DNA of 64,000 nt. Source: Limnoperna fortunei. Taxonomy: Eukaryota > Mollusca > Bivalvia > Mytilida > Modiolidae. Below the pieces are notes generated by a model that was not told the origin of the DNA, ran no database searches, and was given only the letters and a program-made list of their open reading frames with translations. This document shows, piece by piece, positions 10,374 through 22,935 of this stretch (positions are counted from its first letter, which is position 1; each line of letters opens with the position of its first letter). A program made the position numbers and the translations under genes. The DNA lies in contig OX104122.1 in NCBI GenBank assembly GCA_944474755.1, forward strand, positions 25,197,714 to 25,261,713, written 5' to 3'.

Positions 10374-11463
10374 TCTATTACAAGAATTTGAAGTCATTGA
10401 AGGCATAACATTCAGATGGATCAGCTGAATTTTTCTTTTGGTTTGTTTTAAAAGGTTTTCTATTTATTTTTTTAGGGGGATGTAATTATGTTATCTTTTG
10501 TGAATGTGAAAGACATTTTAACTTGTGATGTCCTAAATGCCACTTAAGAGCTTTTTTACTTATCACACATTTGTGGATGATCTATTAATTTATTATCTAA
10601 GTTTTTTATTTTCCTGTATCACTTGGATCCATATTCGGACATACTCAGGAAATGTAGGTTTTCATTTATTGTGTTGGCTACGTTTCTATTTTGCTTTGCT
10701 TTTGTTATAATATAATTAACTAAATATAACTTCATCATTTGGTTGTTTATAAATACTTGATTGTGTAAATAAATCTATAGCCAATTTAAGAAAAGACAAA
10801 CACGTTGCCACACCCCTCGGTCAAAAAAAAATACGAGACAACAGGACAATCGCTGAAAACTAAAAATGATAAACACAAAACCAACTTAAACGTATTGTTG
10901 AAATAAGTTTCTCCGGAAGGGTAAGCAGATCCGTTTAAATGTTCCAGTATAACGGCCAATTGACTGATTGATTACTCGAATGAGGCAGCCATATGAAAAG
11001 CTTTAAAAAGTATAGTTTTAAAGAAAAATATTTAATATACTAGCTAAACTGAGACGTGTCAATATAACGATTCATCGTGTTAATGCTCACTCAACTTCCT
11101 GTTTAGATAATGTGAGTGTTCAGTAGGTTATCGGCATAGTTTAACCCTACGGGTTGCAACACACGGCGTATTGTGTAGAGGCGGAAAAATTCCCATGCAC
11201 CATAGCTTATAAAGGCTACATCAAGCCTACTCTTGTGGACATATACAAAACGGATCTTTAGTGTACAAGGAGCGTGGCACAATGTTCTATTGCCAAAACC
11301 CAATGCGGCCAATAGATCACTAAGCCCAACACCGATAAAAAAACTGATCAATTTCCTGACTTCTCATTAAATAACTGTTTTATTATACAACCCATATATG
11401 TATAGATATTTGCATAGATAGGAAAAGTACAGCGCAGTAAGATAATACTATTTTTTGTTGTTT
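10374..11463. other. Intergenic, no gene seen
   Basis: Probable 3' UTR to about 10.79 kb, then AT-rich sequence and a degraded family A fragment (about 11175-11290, +; motifs CTACATCAAGCCTACT and TGTACAAGGAGCGTGGCAC). Short open frames here are not supported. Confidence 0.6.
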
Positions 11464-13484
11464 ACCAAGGAAACAATATATTGCTCTCACAGAAGGTTTA
11501 AGTAAACAAAAAGTTTCAACTCGACCTGTATAACCAATATTTAATTTGTAATTAATTAAACCGTGTTGAATTTTAAAGGAAAGATAAAACGCATCAATGG
11601 GAGCAACATCATGTTTACGGTTAGCTAAGAATATTCATCACCGCAGTCTATTTTCCTAATCAGCAAAAAGGTGGAATGTAAGCGGCCAGTGGAACACCAG
11701 TCAATAGAAAATTCGGGTGGTGTAGGGTTAAAACTTAATAAGTATCTTATAAAATAAAAACTACTTTACTAGTAGGTAAGAATATATTTTATGCATTTTT
11801 CTGATGTTCAAGAAGAAAAATTGTGGGTTAAATTGGTGGGATAGTATACAACTTGAGCCACGCACTGCTGAAACAGATTGTGTACATGTAATTCCGTTTT
11901 TATATTGATTCATTGGTTGCATGTTTGCTTTACGTCCAGCGAGCAGTATTTTGGATATATTCAGTAAGATTTTCAGTTTTATGAACACCGAAATAAATCA
12001 AACTACAAAAATCTGCAAAATATCTAAAATAAAATATATATGATTATATATGATTGCTTAAATGTTTGCTCACCGGCCAGTTGTTAACAGGATCGTACAC
12101 AAAAGGAGCAAGTGTAAACTACAGATTTTGCAGTTTTGATGAAACCTACTTATTTCCTAGTGTACTAAACAAATATGTACATCGCACAAAACTCCTAGTT
12201 TTATGTATCATTTTCTTGAATTATGTGAGCGCACACTGAGGTAGCGGAACTCTTGATCCCGCATTGTTACCAAGGTTTCTTATGGGAATGCATATTGCAA
12301 GCTGTAAAATGTTTTAGGAAACATTTCGGTAAAGTAAATGCTCGTCATTTCTAGTCCAACACTAAATCTGAAACACTCATGATTGTCACCATTATGTATA
12401 TCAGCAGTACAACAATAAAACTTATGTGTGACGAAGTGAAGTAAATGCTTCTAAAAATGGTGAATAGATGAAGGAAAGGCAAAACAAAAAATGACATTCC
12501 TTTTTATTCTTAAGCGTAGGTATTTATGGGTATATTTTAAAGCAGAAACAAAATATTTTGGCCCACGTTTAGAAGCTGGAAACAAAAAAGAAATAATTAG
12601 CAGCAGTGTCACGCAACAAGAACAAGTCGTGTGCGGAACTGATAGGTTTTCTACAAATCAGCACAGCACAACAATACTATACTCTCCAAACACTGTATCC
12701 ACTGGCCCGCTTATCTTCCAATTAATCACAGATAGGGAAGCAACCTAGAAAAAAGAAAAACTGTTATGTTGTCATCAGATCATCAGATATAATTATGTTC
12801 TAAAATTAAATAGGAAAAACATCAGGAAATGTGTATTTCTTTTTAAAAATTGAAATGCAAATCTGTCCAGGACCTTATTATTACCAGGAAACTGCATTTA
12901 ATCTAGATAAAAATTGGACAGTAGGAAGGGAGTATATTTATCATCATTAATAGAAAGACAAAACTATTTTTCGGCTGCCATTGAATTGAAAAAACATATA
13001 TTATCTAAAGGTAAGACTTGTATAATAATGCCATTTTAATGTAAGATATTTCTATACAGTCAAATATGTATTTTAATAATACGCTCTATGCAGAAAGTAC
13101 AAGTCAATCAGGAATCGGCTTACATTGATTATTCCCTTTTGTACAAATAAGGCTTATAATATAATAAATATGGCGAAATGAAAAAAAGTACCACCCTTTA
13201 AAATCCGAATGGTAATAAAATCAAATGGTGACATTATGGACTTTTCAAAATGACCTGGTATTCTGAACTAAAAATGCTTAAAGAATTTTTGATCCCTACA
13301 AACTAATGTTTTTAGTCTTTTGTCCCAAAGAAGCTTAATAAAATTCTCCATTTTGTCACACTGTTAGTTTTTTTATTGTCAATGGCCGCCATACACAGGG
13401 TTTCTCAGTAAACAAAGTAATTAGAGTAAATCAATACGAATAAATGTGTAAATTAAATGTCAGCAAAGATTCCACGGTTATAAA

Positions 13485-13545
13485 ATTTACTACACCAGAT
13501 GCGCGTTTCGTCCAAGCAAGACCCATAAGTGGCGCTCAAACCTAG
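13485..13545 (+). repeat. Fragment resembling a mussel dispersed repeat
   Basis: Contains ACACCAGATGCGCGTTTCGT followed by AAGACCCATAAGTGGCGCTC, which resembles a repeat I recall from mussel genomes. It is confined to the block absent from the second GPCR unit. Confidence 0.45.
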
Positions 13546-14009
13546 AGAAGTATTTTAAATCCTCATATTTAAGATGTAGTAGAGCGGTCATCATGAAAAG
13601 TCCATCAAATCTGGCGATCTCCACCTTGCAAATAAAACCTTAAAGTTAATGATATCACTGCAAAAGTCCATAATATTCTAGTCAGGAAGGAAGTGTGAAT
13701 AGTAGACTGGTGATTTACTCGGAGATTAACATTCCACCAGCATTGGTGCAAATACATTAAAATTAAATCACGTTTCAATTGGTATAGTTTATTCTTGATA
13801 AAATTAAGCAATACTGATTAATAGCTAATTATTTAATGTTAATGTGGTATTAAAGTGTTACATTTGAACGTATATTGTATTAATTCTTACTCAGAATTTT
13901 ACTGCGATTCACGTGAAGCTGAAATTGGGCAGTATATTGCCTCTTGTCAATTTAGTTTACAATAATCAATTTTAAATCATTACATTAGTTTCTTGTTACT
14001 ATATTTCAG

Positions 14010-15103
14010 AAACCCTCTATACCAGCAACTAAAATATGAATGTTTCAAATTATACAGGCGTTCCAAGTTTAGATGAAATTGAGAAGGAATATTTTCGTGA
14101 AAATGGCCTACCGGCTGTCATATATTTGTCAATACTTTATCTTGTTGGTGCTACCGGAAACATGCATATATTGATAATTTATCTTTCGAAGCAGCGATCG
14201 AAACGGGCAGCGAAGGTTTTCATTCGTTGGCTTTCGGCTGTTGATTTTATTGCCTGCGTTGCTTGTATACCATTTGAGATTTACAATATACGTAGAAGCC
14301 ATATATTTGTTTCTTCGGAAACTTGTGCATTTTTCAAGTATTTAAGCCATGTTGTTTCATTATCTTCAGGTTCAATTTTAACAGCCATTGCAATCCAAAG
14401 ATATAAAATGATAGCTATTCCAGGGCCAGCTGAACTTTCAAATATAGTTTTAACAAAAATTTCAGCAATTATTGTTGTAACATGCATAATCATATCAGTA
14501 CCACCATTATTTATTGTTGGTGCTGAAAGTAAAACAATGATATTTCACGATATCGAACTAAATGTCACAGATTGTGTTGTTTTGTCGGAATTTAAAAAGA
14601 TGTGGCTTGCCGGGGCCTATGGTGGTGTGCTGACAATAGCTAGTTTTTCTTTCTTACTAATCTGTGCAGTATGCTACGGAAAAGTGCTCTATTTTATTTA
14701 TACACAACAGGAGACAAAACCACTAAGAAATCTAAAGGAAAACAATCTGAACCGGTTACCTGTTGTATCTGCAACAAACACAGAACAGCGTTCCGAGATC
14801 AGAGTCGAACTCAAAACAAATACAGACATAGTAAAGACTGACAAAACAGACAAACGCAAGGAGTACGAAAAGGGCCGACAATTAACGATTGGTTTGATTA
14901 CAGCAAGCGCTGTTTCTTTCACTGGATATATAATGTTTTTATCAACTTTTCTAATTGATTTCGCTAACCCTTTTGTTAATGTTGCTGTGAAGAACCTACT
15001 TATTCGAGCTTACTTCATTAACAATGCAGCTACTCCAGTCGTGTTTTTCTTTTTAGATGACATCTTCCGAGAAGAATATTTGAATCGTTTTTGTTTGTTT
15101 TGA
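14010..15103 (+). CDS. Class A (rhodopsin-like) G-protein-coupled receptor, intact
   Basis: The start is ATG 14036, 26 bp after a likely 5'-UTR splice acceptor (TATATTTCAG, ending 14009); the stop is at 15101-15103, giving 355 residues. Seven membrane segments fit about 27-49, 60-82, 97-119, 140-162, 190-213, 283-306 and 317-340. Class A marks: GN in TM1 (41-42), LSAVD in TM2, QRY (121-123) in place of DRY, a C97-C180 disulfide pair, and a TM7 region with TPVVFFFLDDIFRE in place of NPxxY. N-glycosylation sites at residues 2, 5 and in extracellular loop 2. It acts at the plasma membrane; the ligand is unknown, and it resembles orphan peptide-type receptors expanded in bivalves. The single coding exon and two damaged paralogues show local duplication. 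The C-terminal tail is shorter than in the paralogues. Confidence 0.9.
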
Positions 15104-15959
15104 TTGATTAGTTGACAAACATTTAAAAAAGCTTACTACTAATATGATGTCAATTTATATTTAATGTACGCCACAATACAATTTATGTTCGCTCTTCGAA
15201 ATTGACCAATTAAAATGTATTCATGCTACCAAAAAGAATCACTGTCGTGAGACTTCGGATGACCTTTATCTGCAAACTTTCGAGGGTCTTCCCTTTATTT
15301 CAAACAAGCGACATGTACCCAGCCTTATTTACACAGTTTGAGCTAAAATGTCGGTCGAAATGCTTTAATTTTATTTCTATTATTGTGTACTGTCAGAGAT
15401 TACAATATTGAGCAACTATTACACAGCAACAAAGCTGTTTGTTTAGACTTAAACAATGAAGAGCAATTATTATTAAGTTATATTAATTTATATTATTTTT
15501 TAACCAAAATTCCAAACTTGTTTAAAAGAAATTTCAAGTCATTTCATAATTTGATTCAATGAAGCTAACTACAAAATTGGCAAATTTTTTGCAAGCAGTA
15601 CAAGGCTAGCATTTATGCTCAGACATTACATGAGAATAAATTAAATTGTTGTGTTTTAAATAACATGTTTACCCTATAACTTTCTAACTAATAAATAACC
15701 CAGGAAACTATTTAAACTCATGAATGTATGTGTTAGAAAGAGAAACAGTTTATCAACGCTTTTAAGCAAACAGCAAACAGTTCATCTTGATTAGATGCAG
15801 TATTCTGGTAAGAATGATGTCCACGAAAGATTTTATTTAAAGTGAAAAAGGAAATATAGTTTCCAGCCGCCGATGACGTATTTTCGAAGAATAGTTTTAT
15901 CTGATGAAAACCTATCACTTTGCGTTCGGAGGCGTCGTTGTCGTCGGCGGCGGCTGTAA

Positions 15960-16865
15960 ACTTTTACATTTAAATCCTTAATTGAAACCAAACATGGCCA
16001 TAATGTTCATTGAATGGACCTTTACAAAGTTTGTGTTTTTTATTTGGATTGGAAAACTAATGTGGTCGCCACCGAAGGACATACTTTAACATAGGACCCG
16101 ATGGGAAAACTGTTTAAAAAAGGCATCTTTTCTGAAACCGATAAACCAATCAAAACAAAACTTACTAGAATATTGCTTGGATGGTCCTTTATAAGTTTAT
16201 GTTTTCTATGCCAATCGGAAATTCAAAATGGACGCCACCGCAGGATTGAGTTTAACGTAGGACCCTATGGGAAAAAGTTTTAAAAGGCTTCTTCTCTGAA
16301 ACCGGTTAACCAATGGAAAGAAAACTTACTAGCAATATTGTTTCGATGGTCCTTTATAAAGCTTAATATGTTTTTATGCCAATTGGAAATTTAAAATGGC
16401 TGCCACCTAAGGACTTAGTCTTACATAAGACCCTATGGGAACAAGTTTTAAAGGCTTCATCTCTGAAACCGATTAACAAATGGTAACATACCTTACTAGC
16501 AATAATGTTTAAATGGGCCTCTTTGAATTTTATGTTTTTATACCAATAGAAAAATCAAAATGGCCACCACAGCAGGACGTAGATTAACATTGGACCCTAT
16601 TGAAAAAACTTTTAAAGTCTTCATTTCTGAAACCGTTTAACCAATGGAAACAAAACTTACAATATTGTTTGGATGGTCTTCTTTAAAGTTTATGTTTGTA
16701 TTGTCGATTGAAAGTTCAAAAATGGCAGCCACGCAGGACTTAGTTTATTATAGGACCTTATGTGACATGTTTTTATCTTCTTCACTGAAAGCTGTTAACC
16801 AATGGAAACAAAACTTTCTAGAAATATTGTTTGGATGGTCTTCTTTAAAGTTTATGAAAATTACA
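15960..16865 (+). repeat. Tandem array, ~165-bp unit, about 5 copies
   Basis: Successive units carry CTGAAACCG, ACCAATGGAAA, ATATTGTTTGGATGGTC, AAAATGGC-GCCAC-GCAGGA and GACCCTATGGGAA, with spacings near 166, 168, 163 and 160 bp. Two short open frames inside are by-products of the repeat. The array is absent from the paired unit at 56.03 kb. Confidence 0.85.
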
Positions 16866-17096
16866 GGACAGTTTAAAATGAAGGAAATGCTATCTTCATT
16901 GCCTAAAAAAATCATGTAAGCGATACAGGCTCTTAAAAGCCTCTGGTTCTAGAATGTCCCCATAGCTGTGAATTAATCAATATTTAGATAAATGCAAGTC
17001 AAACGATTATAATATATGATATTTTATCATTCTGATTACAATTGCCGAGTCTCATACTATTTTTTCCAATCATGTTGTGGTATATTCTTACCGATT

Positions 17097-17168
17097 GTTT
17101 GTTTGATTGATTGATTGTTGATTGGTTTACGTTCAGCAAGCAATATATCAGCTATATTCAGGACATGC
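17097..17168 (+). repeat. Dispersed repeat family A, head fragment
   Basis: GATTGATTGATTGTTGATTG then TTTACGTTCAGCAAGCAATA and CAGCTATATTCAGGAC; 3' part missing. Confidence 0.65.
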
Positions 17169-17618
17169 AAATTAAATAATTAGAATAATTATATAGTGAT
17201 ATCCCCATTTGATTTCATATCTTAATAAAGTGCAATATATTTTCATATTTTACACCTGTCTCGATATTTTATGTAATTTCCGGGAAAAGTACAGATGTGT
17301 TCCGAACATCGACTTTATATTTTTACGGTAGTTTGGTAAACAAACGTGGCCGAAAATGACATACATGATCTGCTCTCGAGGGAAGAATCAGCAGAACCGC
17401 TTGAAACTAACAAATGGAAGTGAATTCGATTGTCGATAAAAGTTAAGTTAAAGTTCATAGACCAACAAACGAAAAAATCGACTGTAAACTGTACGAAACG
17501 AAATACTGACCAAGTGAAAATATGTTAATATGGGCCTAGTAAAATATTACAAAAAAACAAAATTAATGAATAATCACTTAAAAGCATCCCAAAAATAATT
17601 ACTATATAATAAAAGGGG

Positions 17619-17729
17619 TATTGCATGAATATTGGGAAATATAGTCTCTCGCAAGATGATCTATTGTACTCGCAAGCTTGTGCAATATAACATCTTGCTT
17701 GGGACAATATTTCCAATATTCATGCAATA
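17619..17729 (+). repeat. Inverted repeat / hairpin of about 40-bp arms
   Basis: The left arm starts TATTGCATGAATATTGGGAA and continues through CGCAAGATG. The right arm is its near-perfect reverse complement ending TCCAATATTCATGCAATA, with a ~33-nt loop. It could be a small foldback transposon remnant or a structured RNA; no flanking duplication was confirmed. Absent from the paired unit at 56 kb. Confidence 0.75.
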
Positions 17730-17862
17730 AACATATATTATTATGAAAAATCACTCCTTTAATACTAAAACATGAACACATACAATAATATGAGAAACTT
17801 TTCTGATAATATTGTATTAGTTCACGTTTTAGTTAATTTGAATGTAAGGTTTTTTAATATTG

Positions 17863-18081
17863 AAATTTTCAACAGCAAGAAGACAAGACTGGAAATATGA
17901 GCAGACAATAAATTTGTGCTCATCTGACAAAGCAACTATTTTCATCGCAAGAAGAATAGCTCGCGTTTCTGCAGTAAATACAGACAAAGCAGACAGAAGA
18001 CGACGAATTTCAACACGCTGTCCAAAGACAGCGACTGAAGCAACGTTTTCATCGTCTTTTGACCCTTCTGTTTACGGTCCG
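17863..18081 (-). pseudogene. RNase H domain remnant of the non-LTR retrotransposon
   Basis: On the minus strand it reads stop-TEGSK, then SVFTAETRAILLAMK, then IVCSYFQSCLLAVE. This matches the retroelement RNase H pattern TDGSK...AE..AI..A......DS.S....V. The first and third catalytic Asp positions are replaced (Glu and Tyr), so it is inactive. The open frame on the opposite strand here is only its antisense shadow. Confidence 0.75.
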
Positions 18082-19242
18082 GGCAGTGCAACACGATTCC
18101 ATTTCTGCAAAATATTGTATTATTATTTAAGGTTTGTATCGGACTTTCTTTGTTTTCTCCGATCATAAATACATTCCGGTTTGAAGTTTGACCAAGGTGG
18201 ATTATATGGAATTTCAATTGCGGAAATGTCATCTAAATTTATACCTGTATTGTCTAAATGAGATTTGATCAGCTGGTAAAAAGTGTTAATTTTGTTCGAT
18301 GTTTTTGGAAAAGATTTCTACAAAGAGGTTTAAAAACACAATCGTAGGCAGAATTTCCAGGATAGGATTTTAATTTTGTTGAATATTGCAAAGCGAGTTT
18401 TATTCGTCTTTGATAAAAATGGCTTTTTTGCCTTTACAAATAAACTATCTACAGGTCTGGTTCTATAATGTCTAAGACAAAGTAGCAATCCTCGACGGTG
18501 TCAAGGATTTTGACATTCGACTTGCGAGCAGAATCATATACATTTCATAAAACAACCGTAGTCCAATTTATTTAGAAAGAGCGATCTATATAAATTAAGT
18601 ACATCCAGTCAGTGCTTGATACAACTTAAAATTATCGAGTGCTTTAAGGCAATTATTTTTAAAAATATATTTTAAAAATATTCTTACAAAAATCACAATT
18701 AAAGTAATGTCTTCAACAATTTTAATACGATTGCTATATCAGTCGGGATGCGTTTTCTTTGTGCTACAAGATGCAAACCAACACTTTTGGAAGATGAAAT
18801 TTTAAATTCATTCTCCTTAACCCATTTCTCTATTATATTTAAACATAACTGTAGTTCAATATTCGTGTTTGTTACTTCATAGCATATGATAAAAAATCGT
18901 CAATTTATAGAGAACAATCGAAATTATCTTTTAAAACTTGAGCAAGATTATTTATTTTTTATACAAACAAGGTGAAAGAAAGGGTGATTTCTTGCAAAAC
19001 ACCCATTTCTTGTTCAAAACGGACATTGTTTAACTGATCGTAAGTTTAAATACTCTCTCAGATAAAAATGTTTGAAATAAAGATAGAAAGTCAGCTTTTC
19101 AACTCCATAGCAAAACGATGTTTTAAAATAATATTATTTCATGTTGTGTCATATGCTTTTTCTAAACCGAAACAGATAGATATAACATGTTCATTTTGGG
19201 CGAAGTCGTTTCTTATGTACGTTTCAAAACGTACTAGATGAT

Positions 19243-19452
19243 CTAGTGTACTTTGTTTTTGTCTGAATTCAAATTCAATATTAGACATTCAAGAGATTGT
19301 TGGATTCTAGAAACCATACAAGGCAATTGTTGCTCATCCCTTCCATGGTCTTGCAGACACAACTTGTTTGGACGGTAGTTGGACACATCAGAATGGGGTT
19401 TTCCAGGCTTTGGAACATGCACTACGGTAGCCATTTTCCAAATAGATGCCAA
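19243..19452 (-). pseudogene. Reverse transcriptase N-terminal remnant
   Basis: Short open frame with WKMATVVHVPKPGKPHSD followed by SNYRP, the classic start of non-LTR reverse transcriptases. It is interrupted on both sides. Confidence 0.8.
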
Positions 19453-21567
19453 GTTTCCGAAATACTGTTAAGTAGGTTTAAAAGACATTGTAAAGAAGAT
19501 CTGGAAAATGTTTAAGGAGTAATAATAGCCACACGGTTTACCGTGTTGTTTGTTTAGAGAAATTTTGAGCTCTTTTAAAGAATATATTGTTATCTTCTTA
19601 AGTTTTGGATGGACAATTCAGTTTGGATTTTTCTTTTTAATTTTGAATCGCTGAAAATTCATTGGAGGAGTGTTTTGCTAAAGTATTGGCCAATTTATTT
19701 GGTACTCTCATTCACAAGTTTACAAGCCATTCCTATACTTTAGGTTAACCATTCGTACCTTCAATTAAACGTATCATATTCCAAACTTTATTCAAAGGTG
19801 TATGGTTATAAGGCGGACAATTTTTCTCTGTGGACTTTCGCTCGATTAATTTGAAAATTTTAATGCTTATTTTGGGTCGGGTGTTTGTTGAATCGTCGAT
19901 CGGCCTATTTTCTTTATAAGCGCACTTCCAGTCTTCATCAAGCAATTGCTTAGAAGGATGTTTTAGATTTGCAGGTTGTAGGAATGGTTTCTTCAGCAAT
20001 TGCAGTTAATAGTTCATTAAATATTAAAATAGGGTTGGAAATGCCATCAAAAGTCTCGGAATTGAGTTGTTCCCTACAAAGTTCTTCAAAGAAAGACGAA
20101 TTGGCCTTGTTAAATTTGTATCTCGACACTCGTTCTGTTTTTAAAGGCACAAGAATAATGGGAAATAATAACTGCCACAGATATCAAGAACTTTCCATGA
20201 GAAGTCGGACAGGAGAGAAGGATATGTTATTGTTAGATCAAGTGCTGACCTCGACAATTCCATTGCATAATGTTATCCATTATCGAGGAAGACGAATGGG
20301 GAGATTATGGTCTCGTGCGATGTCCCATTCGCCTGTCTATACTGGGAGATGACTGTGACATCCCACTCTTGGCGGTAATGTATACATTTGATTGCCCGAT
20401 ATAGTCTCATTATTTCTGTTGTCCAAACTAAATTTTCTCTTACGGAAAAGGATTGGGTCCCTTATAGATTTTGGAGTACGTTAGATATTTTTAGATTCCT
20501 TTGTTTTGTTCTTCTCCGAGCTGAACAGAGGACAAGCCTCAGAGTAAGAAATTTTGTTTTTGGTCTTCAATTTTCCAATGTCTTTCTCTGTTTTAAATGT
20601 TGACAATATGTGCAGGTTAAGCCCACATGCCTTACTAATGCCCATCTAAAACACATCTGTGTACTTCTTCACTGTCCCACGCCTTGACCAAACGTTTTAC
20701 ATTTTGTTACATAATGAGCGTCAATCAGTTCGGCGAGATCATCATCTTAATAATGAATTATTTCTTGAGTTCAATGTCCTATGGGCCGAAATTTCCAATT
20801 GAACAATTTTGTTAAGTTTTAGATGATTCAAGGACTGCCGTTGTTTATTGCATTCAATGAAGAGACAATCAGATTTCATTTTTGATGCTTTCTTAACGTT
20901 TGCACAACCTTCGATAGATTTTTTTCTATAACGGCGTGTGAAACTTAACATATTGGTTTACGAGGAAATTTACTTGACAAAACAATATATCTTGGTCTTA
21001 ATCTATTACTTCTTAAAGCGTAAAATCATTTTTTTGGACCTCTTTGTATAAATGGGGGTTTTTAGAGGACATGGTGAAAGAAAGGAGGTTTACCACCCTT
21101 ATCCCCACCTAACACGGATTGCCAACAGGAGTGATTCTAGTACTATTAGGATCTACAGCAGAAACCATAAGCTGTTCTAAAGGTGGTGTAATCAAACAGA
21201 CGTATTGTGCAATTGCCAAGGACAACCGTTCAAAATTCTACTTGATTGACCGTCATGTAATCGACATAGTCGACACATGTTGCCTCTGTTAGTAAACTCT
21301 TACTACAAGCTGAGGATGTTGCGGGCCCATTACCCGATTCCATACGGGGATATTCGTACCGATGTTCGGAGTTGTTCAATTTGTACTCCAGCGTCTTCCT
21401 AATACAAACTGAACGGAATGCAACGGTGAAAAATTGCTGACATTTGCAACATTCAAACAAAGCAGCAATCACATTGCTGTATATTTTACATTATTGCTTG
21501 ACTAAATTAATAGGTAAAATCTGTTTAAAATTCAATTTTAAAAATGCTTATTGCATGCACATATGTT

Positions 21568-21880
21568 TGATTGACTGATTGATTGTATGTTTGCTTTACG
21601 TCCAGCGAGCATTATTTCAGTTAAATTCAGGGCGAAAACAAGTTAACAAACAATTAATCAACAAAAGGGGATGGTATATTCCACAGGGAACACAATTTAG
21701 ACTGCCTTTGGAAAAGTATGGAATTTGGGTAGGGGCGGAGAATTTAGCCTATTTATCAGCTTAAATGAGCCCACTCGAAGTCTACAAAAGGTGTCTTTAT
21801 CGTGCAAGGGGCGTTTTACTCTCCAAACACATTACCCACTACGGTCAGCGGCCAGACTTTCCGTATTATGACCCGATCTA
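21568..21880 (+). repeat. Dispersed repeat family A
   Basis: GATTGATTG head, TTTGCTTTACGTCCAGCGAG, TTTGGAAAAGTATGGAAT, TCTTTATCGTGCAAGG and TTTCCGTATTATGACC blocks. Equivalent to 60300-60590 in the paired unit. Confidence 0.75.
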
Positions 21881-22935
21881 TGTTTCTTTCTACGAAGTAA
21901 TCCAGTATCACAATGACACATAAAAAAATCGTAAAAGCGATTGCCAAATTAATAAACAAAGCAACTATAGTTGATTAAACTTTATCTGACCGCACATGGC
22001 ATGTTGGCTGTTTTTTAAACAGCATATTAAAACGTCTGCCGAAGTTGTTGCCCTAAATATAAAAGACATTTCTAGGTACATATTCATAGTTCTATTAATT
22101 TGATCCCTTGAATTAAGAGTTTAAGCCTCAAAATGTACAATAAACTTAAAGAAAGTTTTTACTACAGAACATTTTTTGATGATAAACAAACAGTCTAAAA
22201 TATAACTTTCCGTTTTCAACAATATGTATTTGGAACAATAATTTTATCTGATACCAAACCTATCATTGTACATCACAAATTCCGGTAATGGTATATCAGT
22301 CAAGTGGAGATATGATGTGTTTTTTGTATTTTTTGTATTTTTGTATTTCGTTATATATATTGTTTTTTAAGTACCATTTTGTAACTTCTAAAACAAGAAA
22401 AAAATCAAAATATAATAAGCTTTATTTTACTTTAACTCATGTACATCGATGACACAAAATAACAAATGTATGTTATATTACAAAATCATACAATCTCAGT
22501 CATTTTTAATAACAAATAATAAGAATATTGAATTTTTATAAGCGTTTAATTTATATGGTTTTAGGGATTATATTTTGACGGAAATAATTATACAAAATTC
22601 AAACCTAAATTGTTTTGGTGTGTAGAGAATTTTTTAAAATATAATTTATTGCAAAATACAAAATAAACAATTTTGAGGGTAAATAAACAAGTTAATGTAC
22701 AATTGCTACTGCGCGAATAAACAACTTATGTAACTGTTGTGTTGGCTTTATCAGTTAGTATCGCAAACAAGGAAACATGTTTTCTCATTTTATTTTGTTT
22801 GCTAATTCAATTCTTTGCATGATTTGGAAACCTCCGAATCACGAACTATCAAATCCACTAACATTTAACTTTTCACCAATCAAATAATATCAATTATAAC
22901 TCCAACTTACAGTAAATGAAATTATTCAATGACTT
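21880..22935. other. No gene seen
   Basis: AT-rich sequence shared with about 60600-62280. It contains a TTTTTGTATT-rich run near 22320 but no coding signal. Confidence 0.6.

Larger units (their letters stand above)
11464..15672 (+). repeat. Segmental duplication unit G1 (GPCR-bearing)
   Basis: Colinear with 22961-27250: left-edge words such as GCTCTCACAGAAGGTTTAAG, a family A fragment (11907-11962), the whole upstream region, the GPCR, and downstream sequence to the ATAACATG word near 15670. Differences include a ~570-bp block (about 12995-13560) present only here and a ~530-bp block present only in the other copy. Boundaries are estimated by eye. Confidence 0.85.
17860..21380 (-). mobile_element. 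Decayed I/Jockey-like non-LTR retrotransposon, copy 1
   Basis: On the minus strand, 5' to 3' from right to left: a decayed ORF1 zinc-knuckle region (about 20640-20720), a damaged linker/endonuclease-side region (19745-20150), reverse transcriptase with WKMATVVHVPKPGKP and SNYRP (about 19330-19450), the substrate-binding/loop region EMGVLQEITLS (about 18980-19020), the catalytic IDDF site with a stop just before it (about 18895), and an RNase H domain (17863-18081). Many stops and frameshifts show it is dead. The presence of RNase H fits the I superfamily better than Jockey proper. It lies wholly inside a segmental duplication. Confidence 0.8.
15690..22935 (+). repeat. Segmental duplication unit B1
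   Basis: Colinear with 56025-62280. Shared landmarks: ATGTATGTGTTAGAAAGAG near 15725/56050, TAGCTGTGAATTAATCAAT near 16967/56285, GGTGGATTATATGGAATTTC near 18197/56543, the retrotransposon, family A at 21568/60300, and GGTATATCAGTCAAGTGGA near 22290/61308. Directly abuts the two GPCR units on both sides. Confidence 0.85.

Noticed and set aside
12054..12748. Open frames of 61 and 85 codons upstream of the GPCR
   Set aside because: Similar frames in the duplicate at about 24.0 and 24.5 kb are broken or shifted; similarity is explained by segmental duplication, not coding constraint.
15223..15411. 62-codon open frame after the GPCR
   Set aside because: Not preserved in the duplicate unit and without features of a gene.
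17860..18168. 102-codon open frame on the plus strand
   Set aside because: Antisense shadow of the retrotransposon RNase H domain, which reads on the minus strand.
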